In this document: piece by piece, positions 27,996-39,160 of the stretch
How positions within the stretch are numbered: position 1 is the first letter of the stretch
Layout of the letters: each line of letters begins with the position of its first letter
From: Sycobia sp. Sy_11
Lineage: Eukaryota > Arthropoda > Insecta > Hymenoptera > Epichrysomallidae
Length of the DNA: 64,000 bases
Direction: 5' to 3'
Assembly (NCBI GenBank): GCA_018907035.1
Contig: JACCIC010000019.1
Span: forward strand, 4,419,501 to 4,483,500
Made by a program: the position numbers and the translations under genes
Notes under the pieces: model-generated
Seen by the model: the letters and a program-made list of their open reading frames with translations, nothing else
What the model was told of the DNA's origin: nothing
Databases searched by the model: none

Positions 27996-28339
27996 CATTT
28001 TAGTATTTAATAATTATATTTCAGCCCGACGCTCCAGGCGAGTTTTCGCCGATTCTTAAAAAAGGTTCTGTTAAAGTTTTAAAGAATCGTCTATGCAAAA
28101 AAACATATTACGGCTACGAAAAAATGACAGACAATATGTTTTGTGCTGAGAGTGAACCAGATGACGCATGCAAAGGTGATTCTGGAGGGCCGGTTGTTTT
28201 GGATGGAATTTTAGTCGGAATTATTTCTAGTGGTGAACAATGTGGCATTCCCTCATTCCCAGGCATTTATATGAAACTGACTCCATATCTTGCATGGATT
28301 TCGTCTTATACTGGTCTTAGTTTAAATTTGATCGAATAA
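19314..28339 (+). CDS. Secreted trypsin-like serine protease 1 (S1A), 6 exons, 273 aa
   Basis: Exons are 19314-19395, 20099-20169, 20262-20347, 23208-23361, 26007-26120 and 28025-28339. All introns are GT-AG, phases are 1,0,2,0,0, and the total is 822 nt including the stop. A clean hydrophobic signal peptide covers about residues 1-25. A short propeptide ends in Lys36 before IVGG (37-40), the expected activation cut. The triad is His77 (in AYHC), Asp126 (DNDLAL) and Ser222 (GDSGGP). Asp216 occupies the trypsin specificity position (chymotrypsin 189), so cleavage after Lys/Arg is inferred. Cysteines fit three disulfides: 62-78, 193-209 and 218-242. There is no CLIP or other extra domain. Introns 3 and 4 contain transposon debris. 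The role (digestive, venom or haemolymph) cannot be decided from sequence. The nearest relative seen is the downstream paralogue at 39079-42327. Confidence 0.92.
20099..20169 (+). CDS. Protease 1 exon 2 (propeptide and activation site)
   Basis: The 71-nt exon runs from acceptor CGTCAG to donor GTAAAA. It encodes KYDSHKQK followed by IVGG, the zymogen activation site, and ends at PYQ. The paralogue's exon 2 has the same length. Confidence 0.9.
20262..20347 (+). CDS. Protease 1 exon 3 (catalytic histidine)
   Basis: The 86-nt exon encodes CGGSIATEKWIILAYHCF. The histidine-cysteine pair is the catalytic His with its disulfide partner. The residue before the histidine is tyrosine, where most S1 proteases have alanine. 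The donor is GTAAGT at 20348 (phase 2). Confidence 0.92.
21687..22620 (-). mobile_element. Mariner-family remnant inside protease 1 intron 3
   Basis: On the minus strand, the high-coordinate end reads like a mariner N-terminus (KVYGSDALSRSQVLGW near 22530-22480). Further on come RVLTVRPEI and VLHHGNALCHSA (about 22110-22030) and a proline/tyrosine block. The low-coordinate end starts right after a TA with ACGAGGTCAAACAATTAAG, a typical mariner terminal repeat, but the other terminus is not recognisable. Frames are broken. The second catalytic aspartate (normally HHDN) is glycine here, so the copy could not transpose even without its stops. It is antisense to the host gene. Confidence 0.8.
23208..23361 (+). 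CDS. Protease 1 exon 4 (catalytic aspartate)
   Basis: The 154-nt exon runs from acceptor GTTACAG to donor GTTCAG at 23362 (phase 0). It encodes LILHPDYDAVTMDNDLALVQ, with the catalytic aspartate in DNDLAL. The donor is weak (GTTCAG), but the phase and length match the paralogue's exon 4 exactly. Confidence 0.9.
24110..25060 (-). mobile_element. Gypsy-type retrotransposon pol fragment inside protease 1 intron 4
   Basis: On the minus strand the frame 24456-24202 contains VHDIELKDNSPFRQATYHLS and a following EML-dG-IE...VLVKK block, the N-terminal segment of Gypsy-family reverse transcriptase. Downstream in another frame (about 24160-24130) FSTLDLNTG, the first palm motif, is visible before a stop. 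A Pro/Ala/Thr-rich frame (25056-24817) may be gag or linker sequence. No protease, integrase or LTR pair was recognised, and frames are broken. It is a dead fragment antisense to the host gene. Confidence 0.7.
25450..25640. repeat. GA-rich dispersed repeat, copy 1
   Basis: GA microsatellite flanks a GC-richer core at about 25540-25580 (GTCCCGG...GACCGGGCGGTCAAGC). A related core with the same flanking GA tracts occurs at 32340-32460. The core contains a short inverted repeat, GACCG/CGGTC. The copy lies in intron 4 of protease 1, next to the Gypsy fragment. Confidence 0.45.
26007..26120 (+). CDS. Protease 1 exon 5
   Basis: The 114-nt exon runs from acceptor GGTAG to donor GTGAGT at 26121 (phase 0). 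It encodes the linker between the two beta-barrels and ends with LTISGFGEAD, equivalent to the usual V-x-GWG-x motif with Phe replacing Trp. The paralogue has the same length and the same ISGFGE ending. Confidence 0.9.
28025..28339 (+). CDS. Protease 1 exon 6 (catalytic serine, stop)
   Basis: The acceptor is ATTTCAG, ending at 28024. The exon encodes the C-terminal barrel with MTDNMFCA, DACKGDSGGP and FPGIYMKLTPYLAWI, ending in a TAA that overlaps AATAAA. The aspartate six residues before the catalytic serine indicates trypsin-like specificity. Confidence 0.95.
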   Translation, partial: PDAPGEFSPILKKGSVKVLKNRLCKKTYYGYEKMTDNMFCAESEPDDACKGDSGGPVVLDGILVGIISSGEQCGIPSFPGIYMKLTPYLAWISSYTGLSLNLIE

Positions 28340-31300
28340 ATAAGAAATTATTTTAAAAAATTAGTATAATATTATAAGAGTCATAAATAATATTTAGGAT
28401 AATTACTTTATTAAAATAAAATTTATCGCCTCGTTTATTATTCAATATATATTAAAACTACTTAAAATAAAAAATAAATTCTTTCATCTATATTAATGGT
28501 GAAATGTCCTTTGGAATGATTTTCATTGTACATCCATTATCTTCTTCTTATACCTCTATTCTATAGCATGCTACAGTTTATATTAAGTTGTGTATGATAT
28601 TATTAAAATATCTTCACATTAAATACTTCTCAATCTACTTTGAGTATTTATTCAAAAGAATGCTTGTACATTATTATCATTAGATCTATTAAATTATGTA
28701 ACAATGTAAGTGCTTTGGACAATGGCACAATTTTCCACTTATTAATTAGCATCATTACAATATAAAAAGAGTTTAATATTTATACGATATGCTATATTAT
28801 TGAGATCAGTGCTCCCTATCTTTAAAGAAGAACGACATATGATATGGATGCACTTTGATCAATAACATCATCAGTATAAAGGTAATATTTTATATGCTGA
28901 TAAATACGGTAATTTGTTAATAAAGATAAAAAACAAAGTGAACTTTAAACGACAGTATCTTTGAGATAATTTGTAGTATATTCGAGTACCTTCTAGTATA
29001 TTTGAGACATTATAGCTAACAAGAGAAAAAGAAACAGATAGGGATGCATTGATAGACTACAATTTGGATTTTATTAACGTTGTATGGCTCTTAGAATATA
29101 AAGTTAGGAATTTCAAATAAATAATAATAATAGTAGTAAATGTTATATAATAGTATATATAGATAATTTCAGTAGTAAATGTTATATAATAGTTATATAT
29201 AGATAATTTCACATTTATTTATAGCGCCGATAATAGTAAAATGTGATACAAAATGCTAAGGAACCTTAAAGTTTTAAATGTAGAAATATTATTATCAAAA
29301 GTAGAACAATAAAATATGAATTTAATAAAACCTAATACCAGACTTGTAACTAGAAACTTAAATTAGACTTAAAGATCTATATATTAGTTTATCAGTAAAT
29401 ATGATTATATTAGGATATCATGTAGGATTTCTAAGAAATGATAATAGTTTTTTTAATTCGTAGCGTGATATGGTAGACATTCTAACAGCGATCGATATAG
29501 CGACTTCTCCACCCATTTTGATGAGTTTTTTTTGTTAGAAGAATACTTAATTATTTTTCAAAAATCATTTATAAAAATCAAAGATGCTATAACCATATGG
29601 CGGAAGGATAGAAACATAAATGTATTATAAATTATTGGTTGATCCGGTTGAAATTGAGAAAACGATTCAATTATAGTTACTTAAGACAGTTGAGTAAATG
29701 TATTACTGGATTATCACTATCTGAGACTTCGATTATTTTAATAAAACGAATAACGTATATCCATTTTATTTATGAGTATAATAAAACACTTTGGTATAAA
29801 TCATCAAAATCTGAAGTACCACGAACCGATCATATTTGAGAAGTACATTGTAAGACGCAAGTAGAAATTATACAAGTTTTGAGTTACTGAAACCAAAGAT
29901 TTCTCTCACTGTACTAGAGCAAAACTCAAGCGCCGGAGATAAGCCAACTCACCTGTTACAAGAATTTTAAATACAAATATAGGTAAAAATATATCTCGTT
30001 TATTTGCAATAGATAACTCAACTTCCTAACAATATGGGTTCGTGCTATTCTCCGACATCAGTTATAAAAAATAAACTTAACACATACTGTTCAGGTTGAT
30101 GGATTTAAATAAGATTACTGGTGACTCGTCATCTCGGGTGGGCATTTTTTGGAAGCGTGGGATCCGTAATGTAGGTAAGAACGATCGAACTTAGCACGTT
30201 CAAGTTCTCGTAAAAAATTTGCCGCCAAAATCATTAACTTTTCAACTGCTCTAGAGCGAGCTCAATTTTTGGAATCGAAGTTTCTTTCGTTGTGTACGAG
30301 CATAGCTTTGGTAATACTGAGAGGTAGGGATCAGTTTTGTGCATTCAATCCTTCGGTTTCACTCCCAGGACGAGAAAGAGCAACGACTATGGTGTATAAT
30401 GATCATGTGTTTTGTGCAAGCTTCGGGACGTACGCTAATGCTAGAGTAGATGTCCTATGGTATTGCAACATATGTTTTTGCTCGATCAGAATTTGCATCA
30501 TCAGAACTGATAGTGTCATAACACCGGTAATGTAGATGGATAGCAAATCATTTTATAGACGAATTCTTTGATCTCAATAGTACGTAACTTACGTAATAGA
30601 TGTTGATAAGGTACGTTATCAATAGCCTTTAACTCATTTTTTCTATTACTGTAAGTAATGGTGGTTGAGTACTATAGTTGATTCCAAATGCTGTGTTGTT
30701 AACATGTATTAAAGATTACTAAATTGTTCAGGTGTTGAAATATCACTCGTTTACAATTTTGGAAAGTTTCGATAGTTTGAGAGAAAGGTAGAACAGAGTA
30801 TATGATACAGAAGACTATGAGAAAATTAGTAAAAAAAAAATAGAATTCATGGAACAAAAAGATAGCAGTAGAAGAAATCAGGCCTTTCCAGTATACCATA
30901 TTTTAGATGCAGGACGCGAACAATTTAATTTGGTCAATGCACACAAGTTGAGCCACTCTATTATATTATATATGTATTTTTTTATTTTACAAATATGTGG
31001 AGCTTCAGTTAATTAAATTTTATTTGATTACACAATACTAATGTCACATAATATTATTCATAGATAATTAATAACTTATCAATTGATTTGAAAGATGCTT
31101 GATCAATTATTAATTATTAATGCTTAAGTTATATGCTTTAAATTTACTTGAAGTTATATTAATAATTTTTTTCCATTTCTCTTATTCAAACTTAAATTAA
31201 AGTATTGCACGTATTAAGTTAAACTATTACAAGTAAATACTTTAACTATATCTTATTTAATTTTAAAGATTAGCAAACTGAATACATGAAATGATTTTCA

Positions 31301-32200
31301 GTTCTTTTTATTATGGACATGTACGCTTTGTTGACTTTTTTGTATTTGATTGTTCTACGAAATAATTCTTTGAAGCCTTCATTCAAATAGAAAATACTAT
31401 TACATTTTTCTTCTAGAAGACTCCATACTGCTTGTATTTCCTGTTCATTGATGAAGAAGTGGTACTAGTCACGCTTAATTGTCAGTCTCTTTTTTAGTGT
31501 CATGATGGTTAGTTCTATGATCAATAGTCAAACTTATATCACATTGATAAGATTTACAATATATTTGATTTATGTCATATCCAAAGATTTAAATATTTAA
31601 GAAGTTTCAAACCGAAGCTTAGTCCTTATCATCATCCTAACTATCGTCAATACCTTACCGCAACCTTGACCATCGCCGTAAATATATTGTTTTTCCATAT
31701 AAATTACGTGAAATTATATTAATGATAATATAATTATTTTTAAATCTCGCAGCCATGCTGACTATCAGGATGTACATTATTAGAAATTCAATGAGTCCTC
31801 TACTATGCTATATTTGACGCTATATATTTAATAAATAATATTTGAATTTACGTACTTTAGAAAGTTTGAACATTGTACAGGATTTCCGTCACATTTTAAA
31901 TTAGACAGTTAATTCGAATGAATATATTATACGATACCAGATCGTTATACTGAGTGTTCCAATTATGATATTACATAAAATATAGATTACGGAGAATATG
32001 ATATATCATATGACTGATTTTTTTTTAAAACTACAGATAATAATAAATTTGTTCGAAATCATATTGGTGTAATACCGAGCCATTGGATCAGGTGCACCAA
32101 TAGGCGTAAAGACAGGAAAGTTTCGAAATAAGATATTCCTAATTTCAGAACTAACTGTGCCCCTCGGGTGTACGTACAACTATTAGCTATTATTATTACC
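28340..32200. other. AT-rich spacer between the protease genes
   Basis: No gene or clear mobile element was recognised. A 39-bp tandem duplication lies at 29132-29210. Small open frames at 29639-29839 and 30269-30535 show no family motif. Confidence 0.4.
29132..29210. repeat. Tandem duplication of a 39/40-bp unit
   Basis: The unit begins AGTAGTAAATGTTATATAAT and ends AGATAATTTC. It is present twice head to tail (29132-29170 and 29171-29210), and the second copy differs by one extra T. The near-identity indicates a recent local slippage or duplication. Confidence 0.85.
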
Positions 32201-32239
32201 TTAAAATAAGTGTCATTTTGGAGATACCGGGTGGAGAGA

Positions 32240-32251
32240 GAAGCTAGATAT

Positions 32252-32330
<79 letters not shown>

Positions 32331-32460
32331 AGATGTTCCGTGCGCTTAGCCTAGCGACCAACTCTCCGGGCAGTCTGAGTGTGAAAGAGATAGAGAGAAA
32401 GAGATCGACTGTCCCGGCGCCCATCCGTACGGCCAAGTCTCCGGGTAGGGAGAAGGAGTA
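32240..32460. repeat. GA-rich dispersed repeat, copy 2, with a long (GA)n tract
   Basis: A (GA)n tract of about 78 bp (32255-32332) is followed by two related cores, CCAACTCTCCGGGCAG (about 32357) and CCAAGTCTCCGGGTAG (about 32433). GA-rich spacer separates them by roughly 75 bp. The second core aligns with the core at 25540-25580. This looks like a short minisatellite or the tail of an unrecognised element. The long minus-strand Ser/Leu frame here (32059-32700) is a reading of this repeat and not a gene. Confidence 0.5.
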
Positions 32461-33144
32461 AAAGAGTAAGCCCACCGCACGCACTAGCTCCAATCTGGAG
32501 TACCTGTTGTTTTGGATCAACTTTTTAGGCATAGTATGGAGTGAGTTCATCGGGTTATTCGCGGCTTTATATAATCGCGCGCGGGATAGACGAGAGGTAA
32601 TAAAGTGCAAGAAAAAGCAAAAAACAAAACAATAAAAAAAAAATGAAAAACAAAGGTCGCTCAGGTATGCTTTGTTGCACATAAACATTCCCGGCTGCAC
32701 CTAACTTTCGCTTTATCAGCCGGTTGTGCTCCAGAGCTTTGCATTGTTGCTGATTTTTTCTTATTGGTACTGATCTGTACATCATTGCAACTTTTGTCGA
32801 CCTACAGTTTATAGTGGGTTCCGAACCACTTTTATTGCACCATGTATTTCCAGACTAGAGTTTGTTGCCAGTGTATAGGCTGGCTTTGCTTAATTGTTAA
32901 TTATCTATTTACAGTTTGTAGACTGGTGTATAGTGCCGGTCTACTTTTTAGGATAAATAAATAAATAAAATAGATTTTTGCGTGTGTGTTATTGCCATTG
33001 TGATTATTGCAATTAGTTTTGTGGACTAGTGTATGGCGTCGGTCGACTTATATTTGTGTTTGCTTGTTGCTTTTATAAAAATTTTCTGTGTATATGATCC
33101 TTTTGTGTATACCCTATCAATCCAACTGCCAGTTCCCTACCTAC

Positions 33145-33890
33145 CTATTCAGGTTCCGCTATTGTATCTGCTTCCAGCAGATTCTCTATTGCCTCGAAAG
33201 ACTCCTTTGTCTGGAGGAGGTCTTTAGCTAATTTTTCTAAGGCTTTACAGTGTGTTGGGCTCAATAGAGCGTTGACCTCAATGGAGGTATTGTTATCTCT
33301 CTGGAACCTGATCCTAATTTCCTGATATTTGGGACAGGCGGTCAGGACGTGCGCAGGATGTGTCCTCCTCCCCACATGTGCATGTATCGCTCTCTCTCTC
33401 TCAGATGAAAGCGAGAGAGATATGACCCGAAGTCACCATGCCCAGTGAGGAACTGGATTAACCATCGCGATGGCCCGATCCAGTCTGCCTTTATCCTATC
33501 TCTGACACTAGGTAGGTGAGAATGTATCAGCCTAGCTTTTGTCGAGTTATTCCAGATTTCCTGCCAGTCATCGAGATATCGTTCAGATATCTCTCTCGCG
33601 GCACGACGTTGGTCCTCGGGTGACGCTGCATTTTTACGGTTAGCGTACAGTTCCGCTCTACGCCTTAATAAAGTGCACAGTATGTCCAATGAGGGGGGAG
33701 GTAAGGGAATCGATGTGTTGGGATATTTCGCTTGCAGTTTTGTATATGATGTCTGACCACCATCAAGATACTCAGAAGGAATCCTCCGCATTAGCTCTAC
33801 ATTGTTTACCCTCTTCCATCTGTAAGCGTAATGCTGGGGCCATCTGACGGGTGTGAACATGACGCCTTGTGAGCCAGGAAGCGCGCGGGT
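33145..33890 (-). mobile_element. 5'-truncated R1-like LINE, ORF2 C-terminus, frameshifted
   Basis: The minus strand encodes the region after the reverse transcriptase of R1/I-type non-LTR retrotransposons: DDWQEIWNNSTKARLIHSHL, then IQFLTGHGDFGSYLSRF. A zinc-finger-like end follows, split over frames: CTCGEEDT in one frame and HVLTACPKYQEIR in the next, after a GA-rich stretch at about 33391-33420. No polymerase domain lies upstream, so the copy is 5'-truncated, as LINE insertions commonly are. The remaining tail runs to a stop at 33145. It is dead. The assignment to R1 rather than a neighbouring clade is tentative. Confidence 0.75.
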
Positions 33891-34087
33891 ATCAAAACAA
33901 TATTAAACATTTAGGTATGGAAAGTTCTATTAGTTCATCAAGGACTTTATGTTTTAAATGTGATATTATATATCTAATAGTCTAATATTTATTTGAAAAA
34001 TTTTATATATGCTTAGATGGTAGGCCAGAGAGAGTGTTTAATGCTTTTCAAGGTTGTCGCAATTTGATACTGGTAACACACAGTGAC

Positions 34088-34140
34088 TCATGACCATGGT
34101 CTCATGATCATGATCATGATCATGACCATGACTCATGGCC
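34088..34140. repeat. Short (ATGATC)n palindromic repeat
   Basis: Repeated CATGATCATGATC units are flanked by CATGACCATG and related words. The stretch is self-complementary over short distances. It gives rise to opposite-strand Met/His/Asp-rich frames that I do not regard as genes. Confidence 0.6.
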
Positions 34141-34340
34141 AAACGACTTGTGAAAATTGCGTAGTGAAGGATGGTGTTGTCCCTGCAACCGCCAAATCTC
34201 GTTCTGAAGGCGTATTGTTGACCGTTCAAGTAAACAGTCGCGTCAATCCAGCGCCTTATGAAGAAAATGAAACATCACTCAAAAGATGGAGATTGGTTGA
34301 GTATCCTAGAGCTGTCTGGACGGCGTCTTCTTCGGGATGA

Positions 34341-36460
34341 TGATGGTCCTTGAGAATGACAGGTGGTCTGTGATTCGCAGTATTAAATTTTATACCCGAA
34401 CTAGGATATCCTTATTGTCCTTAAAGGTGATGGGTTCCCAGATCCTTTGTGGTCATTGCTACCTCTACAGCATGAGCTTTGTGTCGTAGGCTGCTAGTAC
34501 GTAAAGAGAGTCAACCGAGGATTAATTGTTTACATCTGCCATATTTTCCATTGACTTTGATGTTCAATGAGTTCTCTTCTCCTTTGTTCTTTCCCTGTTC
34601 TAATGGCGATATGTTAAGGATGTAGCCACAAGTAGCATTGGGCGTAGTATTCAATTAAAGTATTCAATAAGTTGTTAAATTCTGTTAAAAATAAATAACA
34701 CGCAAATTTTCGAATTTTGAAAATTAATTTAACTTAAAAATGCTTTTTTACCAATGATGCGTAATTTTTTTAACGAATCGCACCAATTAAAAATAAGAAA
34801 CAAAAAAATATTTTATCAAAAATGTTAAAAAAAATATTTTTATGAATAATTACTAAATAAATTTTTATATTCAGAGTTATCTTTTGCTAAAAATCATGAA
34901 AAAATTTGTAACTTCATAATATTTTTTAGTTTTTGTGGATAGTGTACTAGCTATTACAGTTTCCTCGACTTATCGCATTCAATTGCAATAAATACAATAA
35001 CGTGATATATAATAACTATGATATAAGAAATGAATTAGCAGAATTATATTATACTTTTCTTTATATTTTGAATGTAACAGTTCCTTCTACAAATTAAATT
35101 TGATTTTCTATATGCGCACTGTAATACAAATAATGAATGTCAAATTCAAAATGATATTTTCATTATAATGCTTTATGATACACGATATTTATTGTTCGAT
35201 TATCTGGGGCATAAATTAAAAAAGCTGATGGCTCTCAAATGCGGAAACAGGCGAAAAGCATTAATTTTCAAGATTACTCCCGCAAACTGTGATTTATTTA
35301 TTGTCATAGTATTGTCAGACCGCGCTTGACACTACAGTAGTTTAAATTAAAATGGTTTGCCAATAGGGATCATTCTTGCCAATTCTTGTTCCAAAGACGC
35401 GGTTGATTGATAATACGCATAATTTTAATCAGCGCTCAGTCCTTAAATTGAAAATAGCGAGGAAATTACATCGTGTTGAAAAACTTATAGGATAGTATAG
35501 GATGTCATTTAGGTCAGTAAGACAATAAATATTTGCAGTTCGTCACGATAACATTATTACTTACGTTTTTCAATGAATACTTCAAATATTATTGAATGAA
35601 CTGCTTAATAGGTTTCTTACATACGAATCTTTTACTTGTATTTTGTTCTTTGCAAACTACTGCGCCGTCCTGTAAGCTTGAATAATAGCTTCGCTTCTAG
35701 AATTTCAAGTCCTATACGATCCAAATTGGTTTATTCACATTGAAATATGGCATCATGTTTTATTGATAAGAAGTACAAATGAATACTGTTAAGAACCTAG
35801 CTTAAAGAATTTTTATATTGTGAAGCAAAGGAAATTTAGTGTCATTATGAAATATTATTTGTGTAATATTTCTCAGAAATAATAACAGGATATTTTACAA
35901 AAATTAAACATGTGTATTTTCACGAAAATATATTTTTCCAAATAGAAGAAGGGATAGATAAAAAATTTATATTAATAATAAGAAATATATTTGTTCATTC
36001 AAAATGTAGTTTTGCACGAATTTGTTATTTATTTTGAAGGCATAATTTTAATACTCGAGAACGAGAACGCAACTCTAAGAATTAGTCTTGAACTAATTAA
36101 AAAATCATAAAACTTTTAAAAAACCTATTCTATAAAATAATAATGTGAAATAAAATTTCTCTAGGCTTCGTTACATTTAAGTTATGTATGTATATAAAAT
36201 GTTAGTTTTATTGTTTTGATTTTTTCTATAGTATAAATATATACAAATGTTCATAAAAATGCAACAGAATTTGTAATACTAATCTAAAAGATATCATAAA
36301 ACATCTTTCTGTAATACCCCATATTTTCAGATACTACATATTGTCATATAGCGGTGAATTCTAAACTGGAACAATTCTTAAAATATATCTTACCTTGTTC
36401 TTCGTTCTCTGTATCTTTCAATTAGAAAATTTCTAATATTTGGAAAATTAGAGTGTGCTA
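34341..36460. other. AT-rich intergenic DNA
   Basis: No gene, RNA or recognisable mobile element is seen. The sequence is AT-rich with short homopolymers. Confidence 0.4.
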
Positions 36461-36484
36461 GCAGCCCGGCAGCCCGGCAGCCCG
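36461..36484. repeat. Three tandem GCAGCCCG units
   Basis: Three perfect copies of an 8-bp GC-rich unit stand out in AT-rich surroundings. They lie directly upstream of a weak Penelope-like fragment. Confidence 0.85.
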
Positions 36485-36503
36485 ACTGCTGATATAAATA
36501 GAA

Positions 36504-36800
36504 TTGTGGAGAACGGAATATACACACTTTCCTCGGTGCTTATTGCCATTCTATCCTCAAAAAATACACAAAATAATCGGACTAGTCGATCGTATACATC
36601 GTTATCTGTTGAACTACCGTAACGAATGGTTCGTACGATGGTTAGTTAATAGACGTTCTCTTTATATCGTGGCCAAAATAAGAGCTGTCTTACCGGGAAA
36701 AATAGACTTTCTGAGCAATTTTCTCGATTTGCCTCTCCATAAGAAATTGCTTCAGACTTCAACAAATACCTATACAAAATTAATCGAATCAGGTCAGCGA
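36504..36800 (+). mobile_element. Possible Penelope-like retroelement scrap
   Basis: The frame includes FYPQKIHKIIGLVDRIHRYL, reminiscent of the 'IK-LVDR' segment that follows the reverse transcriptase in Penelope-like elements. No polymerase or GIY-YIG motif was seen with it. The similarity is short and from memory, so the call is weak. A random open frame is a real alternative. Confidence 0.25.
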
Positions 36801-38391
36801 TTTTCCAGCTTTGTTGTTATTAAGATATGTAGACATTAATTTGAATATACTAGATAAATTTGGATTTATTAATAATGAAAGCATGAATTATATAGTAGAA
36901 AATAATACTCGTCTCATTTGTATTAAGTTATATTTCAGCTTTCATGTATCGCTTCTATTCCAACTTAACGTATTTTCAATACAAAATAAGTAAATGCAGA
37001 TATTTCTGAGTGCACATTAAAATTTAACTAAAAATAGATACGTTAACTTTAAATGTTATTCTTGAAATAAAAGCATACTGCTTTCAAAACTAAATAGAAC
37101 TATCAATCAGATAAATATTCTATCAATTATATACAGATAATATGGTAATTGCAATAAATAATTACCATCATAATTGCATTAAAATAATTATCTAAAAAAA
37201 ACACAGACTGACAAAGAAGGTAGTCTGTATCCGGAGAGTCACGCCTGTTTTCCTACGTATTTTGAGCTGCAAAATCTACATATATCTAGGGGGGGTCGAA
37301 AATTGAACTGAAAAGTTAATATAAAGATTTTAGGTCATCTTAATAAAACTGTAATGTGTCTATACTGATAAAATGAGTAATAAAACTTATAGAGATAAAC
37401 AACCACTATAAAATTTACTGTATTCATCGGCAACTGTCCTTTGAAGTCACTTTGAATTTGATCTTGACACAACCAGAAAGCTACTTAAAGGTAAAGATTA
37501 ATTTAGTGGAACTTAGTTTACGGTAGAATTGTATAAAATAGAAAATTTTAGGTCCCAGAATTACTTTAATCGCCTGCATATTGTCCTGGTTAGCTCACTG
37601 ACTGTTACCTTAACTTTTTGTTGCAAAATAACTATTCAGAAAACTGATAATTCTAATCGGCTTGTGTCCGTATGTGTACGTTTCATTACGCAACCTCCTT
37701 TCTTAAACCGCAATAGAAACAGGATGAAAGTTCAATTCGTAAATTAAAGTTTCAAGTTTTTCGAAGATTATTTGATGTAAACAAGTGGAAATAAAGTGTT
37801 CAATTTGAAATAAGGCAGCACCACAAACTCCCAAACAGTAGAGTCGAGCTTCAATTCACAAAAATAACTAGATTGTCTAATAATTAACATGTTTCGGTAT
37901 TCTTTTGTCCCTGCATGATATGCATAATGGTTTCTATCTACTAAGAATAGATATTTCTTGTATACGTGGAGCAATCGAATCCGGCAAGATCATTATATAA
38001 GAAAAGAGTGACTCTCGAAAATAGCTATCGAGATTGCTGCAATAGATATGATATAACGATGGTTCGTTGAATTTTGATAAAAATATTCTGTCTATACAGC
38101 ACATTAATGTGAGTTAGATGAAGGATTTGTTTCAACTAGTAAGTACTTGCAAAAATTACAAGTTCAGAAATATTGTAGTATCAACGGTTTCCGGTTGAAC
38201 TCTAAACATCTTTCTAGATATAAGTTATTTCTTTCTGTCAGCAATGTATGCTTATATATACATATATTATATCGTTACCTTGTATCGCATGAAACACCAC
38301 GTTTCCAGGTTATATTGAGGCAAAACTCATTGAAATCAACATTTTTATGGAACAATTATTTTGTAATGAGAAGTGGATTTGTTCTGTCTTT

Positions 38392-38637
38392 TCATAGTTT
38401 TTGAAAGATAGTTTGAAAGTATATAAGCACATGTAGGGACCTACTACTTTTTATTCTATTTAATTGAACCATACAATGTTGGTATTGAGTTTCAAGCAAC
38501 CGATTTGAAGCTGTCAATGTCGAATTCAAGTTGACCATAAGGTAACTGGCAAAAAGAGCGCTATAAACTTTCAATTGGTTGTTTGTCTCTATAACTATCA
38601 CAGAGGAATACCTGATTTGGAATCCGTAATTCGACAT
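38392..38637 (-). mobile_element. Possible Penelope-like retroelement scrap (opposite strand)
   Basis: The minus-strand frame contains IETNNQLKVYSALFA and LTASNRLLETQYQH. These loosely follow the Penelope order E-x-NNxLxFLD...KPTASGRxLN..S.HP. No clear polymerase motif lies upstream. The call is weak and depends on an alignment I could not run. Confidence 0.25.
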
Positions 38638-39032
38638 ACTTAGGACAATGTGTCTTGCTTGCGCTGTTTAGGACAATTTTCTTTAGATATGTTAAATTAT
38701 TGTGCTTGATACAAGTAAATTGTTGGCAAACTCCGTTACAACAATTAAATTTATTACGTTAATATAAATAAAAGTTTCCATATTGAACTTTTTGAAATAT
38801 TGAGTTTATTGAGCTGCTAAAAAATTGCTACTATTACAAATGTTATAATAAAATCGAAACTGGATAATTTAATAAATTATTTTATTTATTCCTTTAATCA
38901 TTCCATTATCTTCAGATTTATTTAATCGAATATCATTCAGATTATATCGAATTTTCAACCAACTGCATAATGATGTATTATTACATATGCTTTTAAATAA
39001 TACACATCTTCACTATGAGCTTTGAGCAAGAA

Positions 39033-39040
39033 TATAAATA
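39033..39040 (+). promoter_or_regulatory. TATA box of serine protease gene 2
   Basis: TATAAATA lies 46 nt upstream of the ATG and is followed by AGTGAC at 39045-39050. The layout matches the core promoter of protease gene 1. Confidence 0.6.
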
Positions 39041-39078
39041 GAAAAGTGACATTTTACTTTACAATTTGAGAGGAAACC

Positions 39079-39160
39079 ATGAAGAAATTAAGGAGCTATA
39101 AGTTTTTCTTTATCAAGATGAGCGTTCTACTTGTAGAACATGTCATTTGCTTTCATATAA
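39079..39160 (+). CDS. Protease 2 exon 1 (signal peptide)
   Basis: The ATG follows AAACC and the donor is GTATAG at 39161 (phase 1). Its length and phase equal those of protease 1 exon 1. An internal ATG at 39118 would leave only a very short leader, so the upstream ATG is preferred. Confidence 0.75.

Noticed and set aside
32059..32700. 213-residue minus-strand frame
   Set aside because: Its core is a Ser-Leu run from the (GA)n tract. The non-repeat parts are the dispersed repeat and have no domain.
34083..34340. Met/His/Asp-rich frames on both strands
   Set aside because: They arise from the ATGATC repeat, and the remaining text shows no recognisable family.
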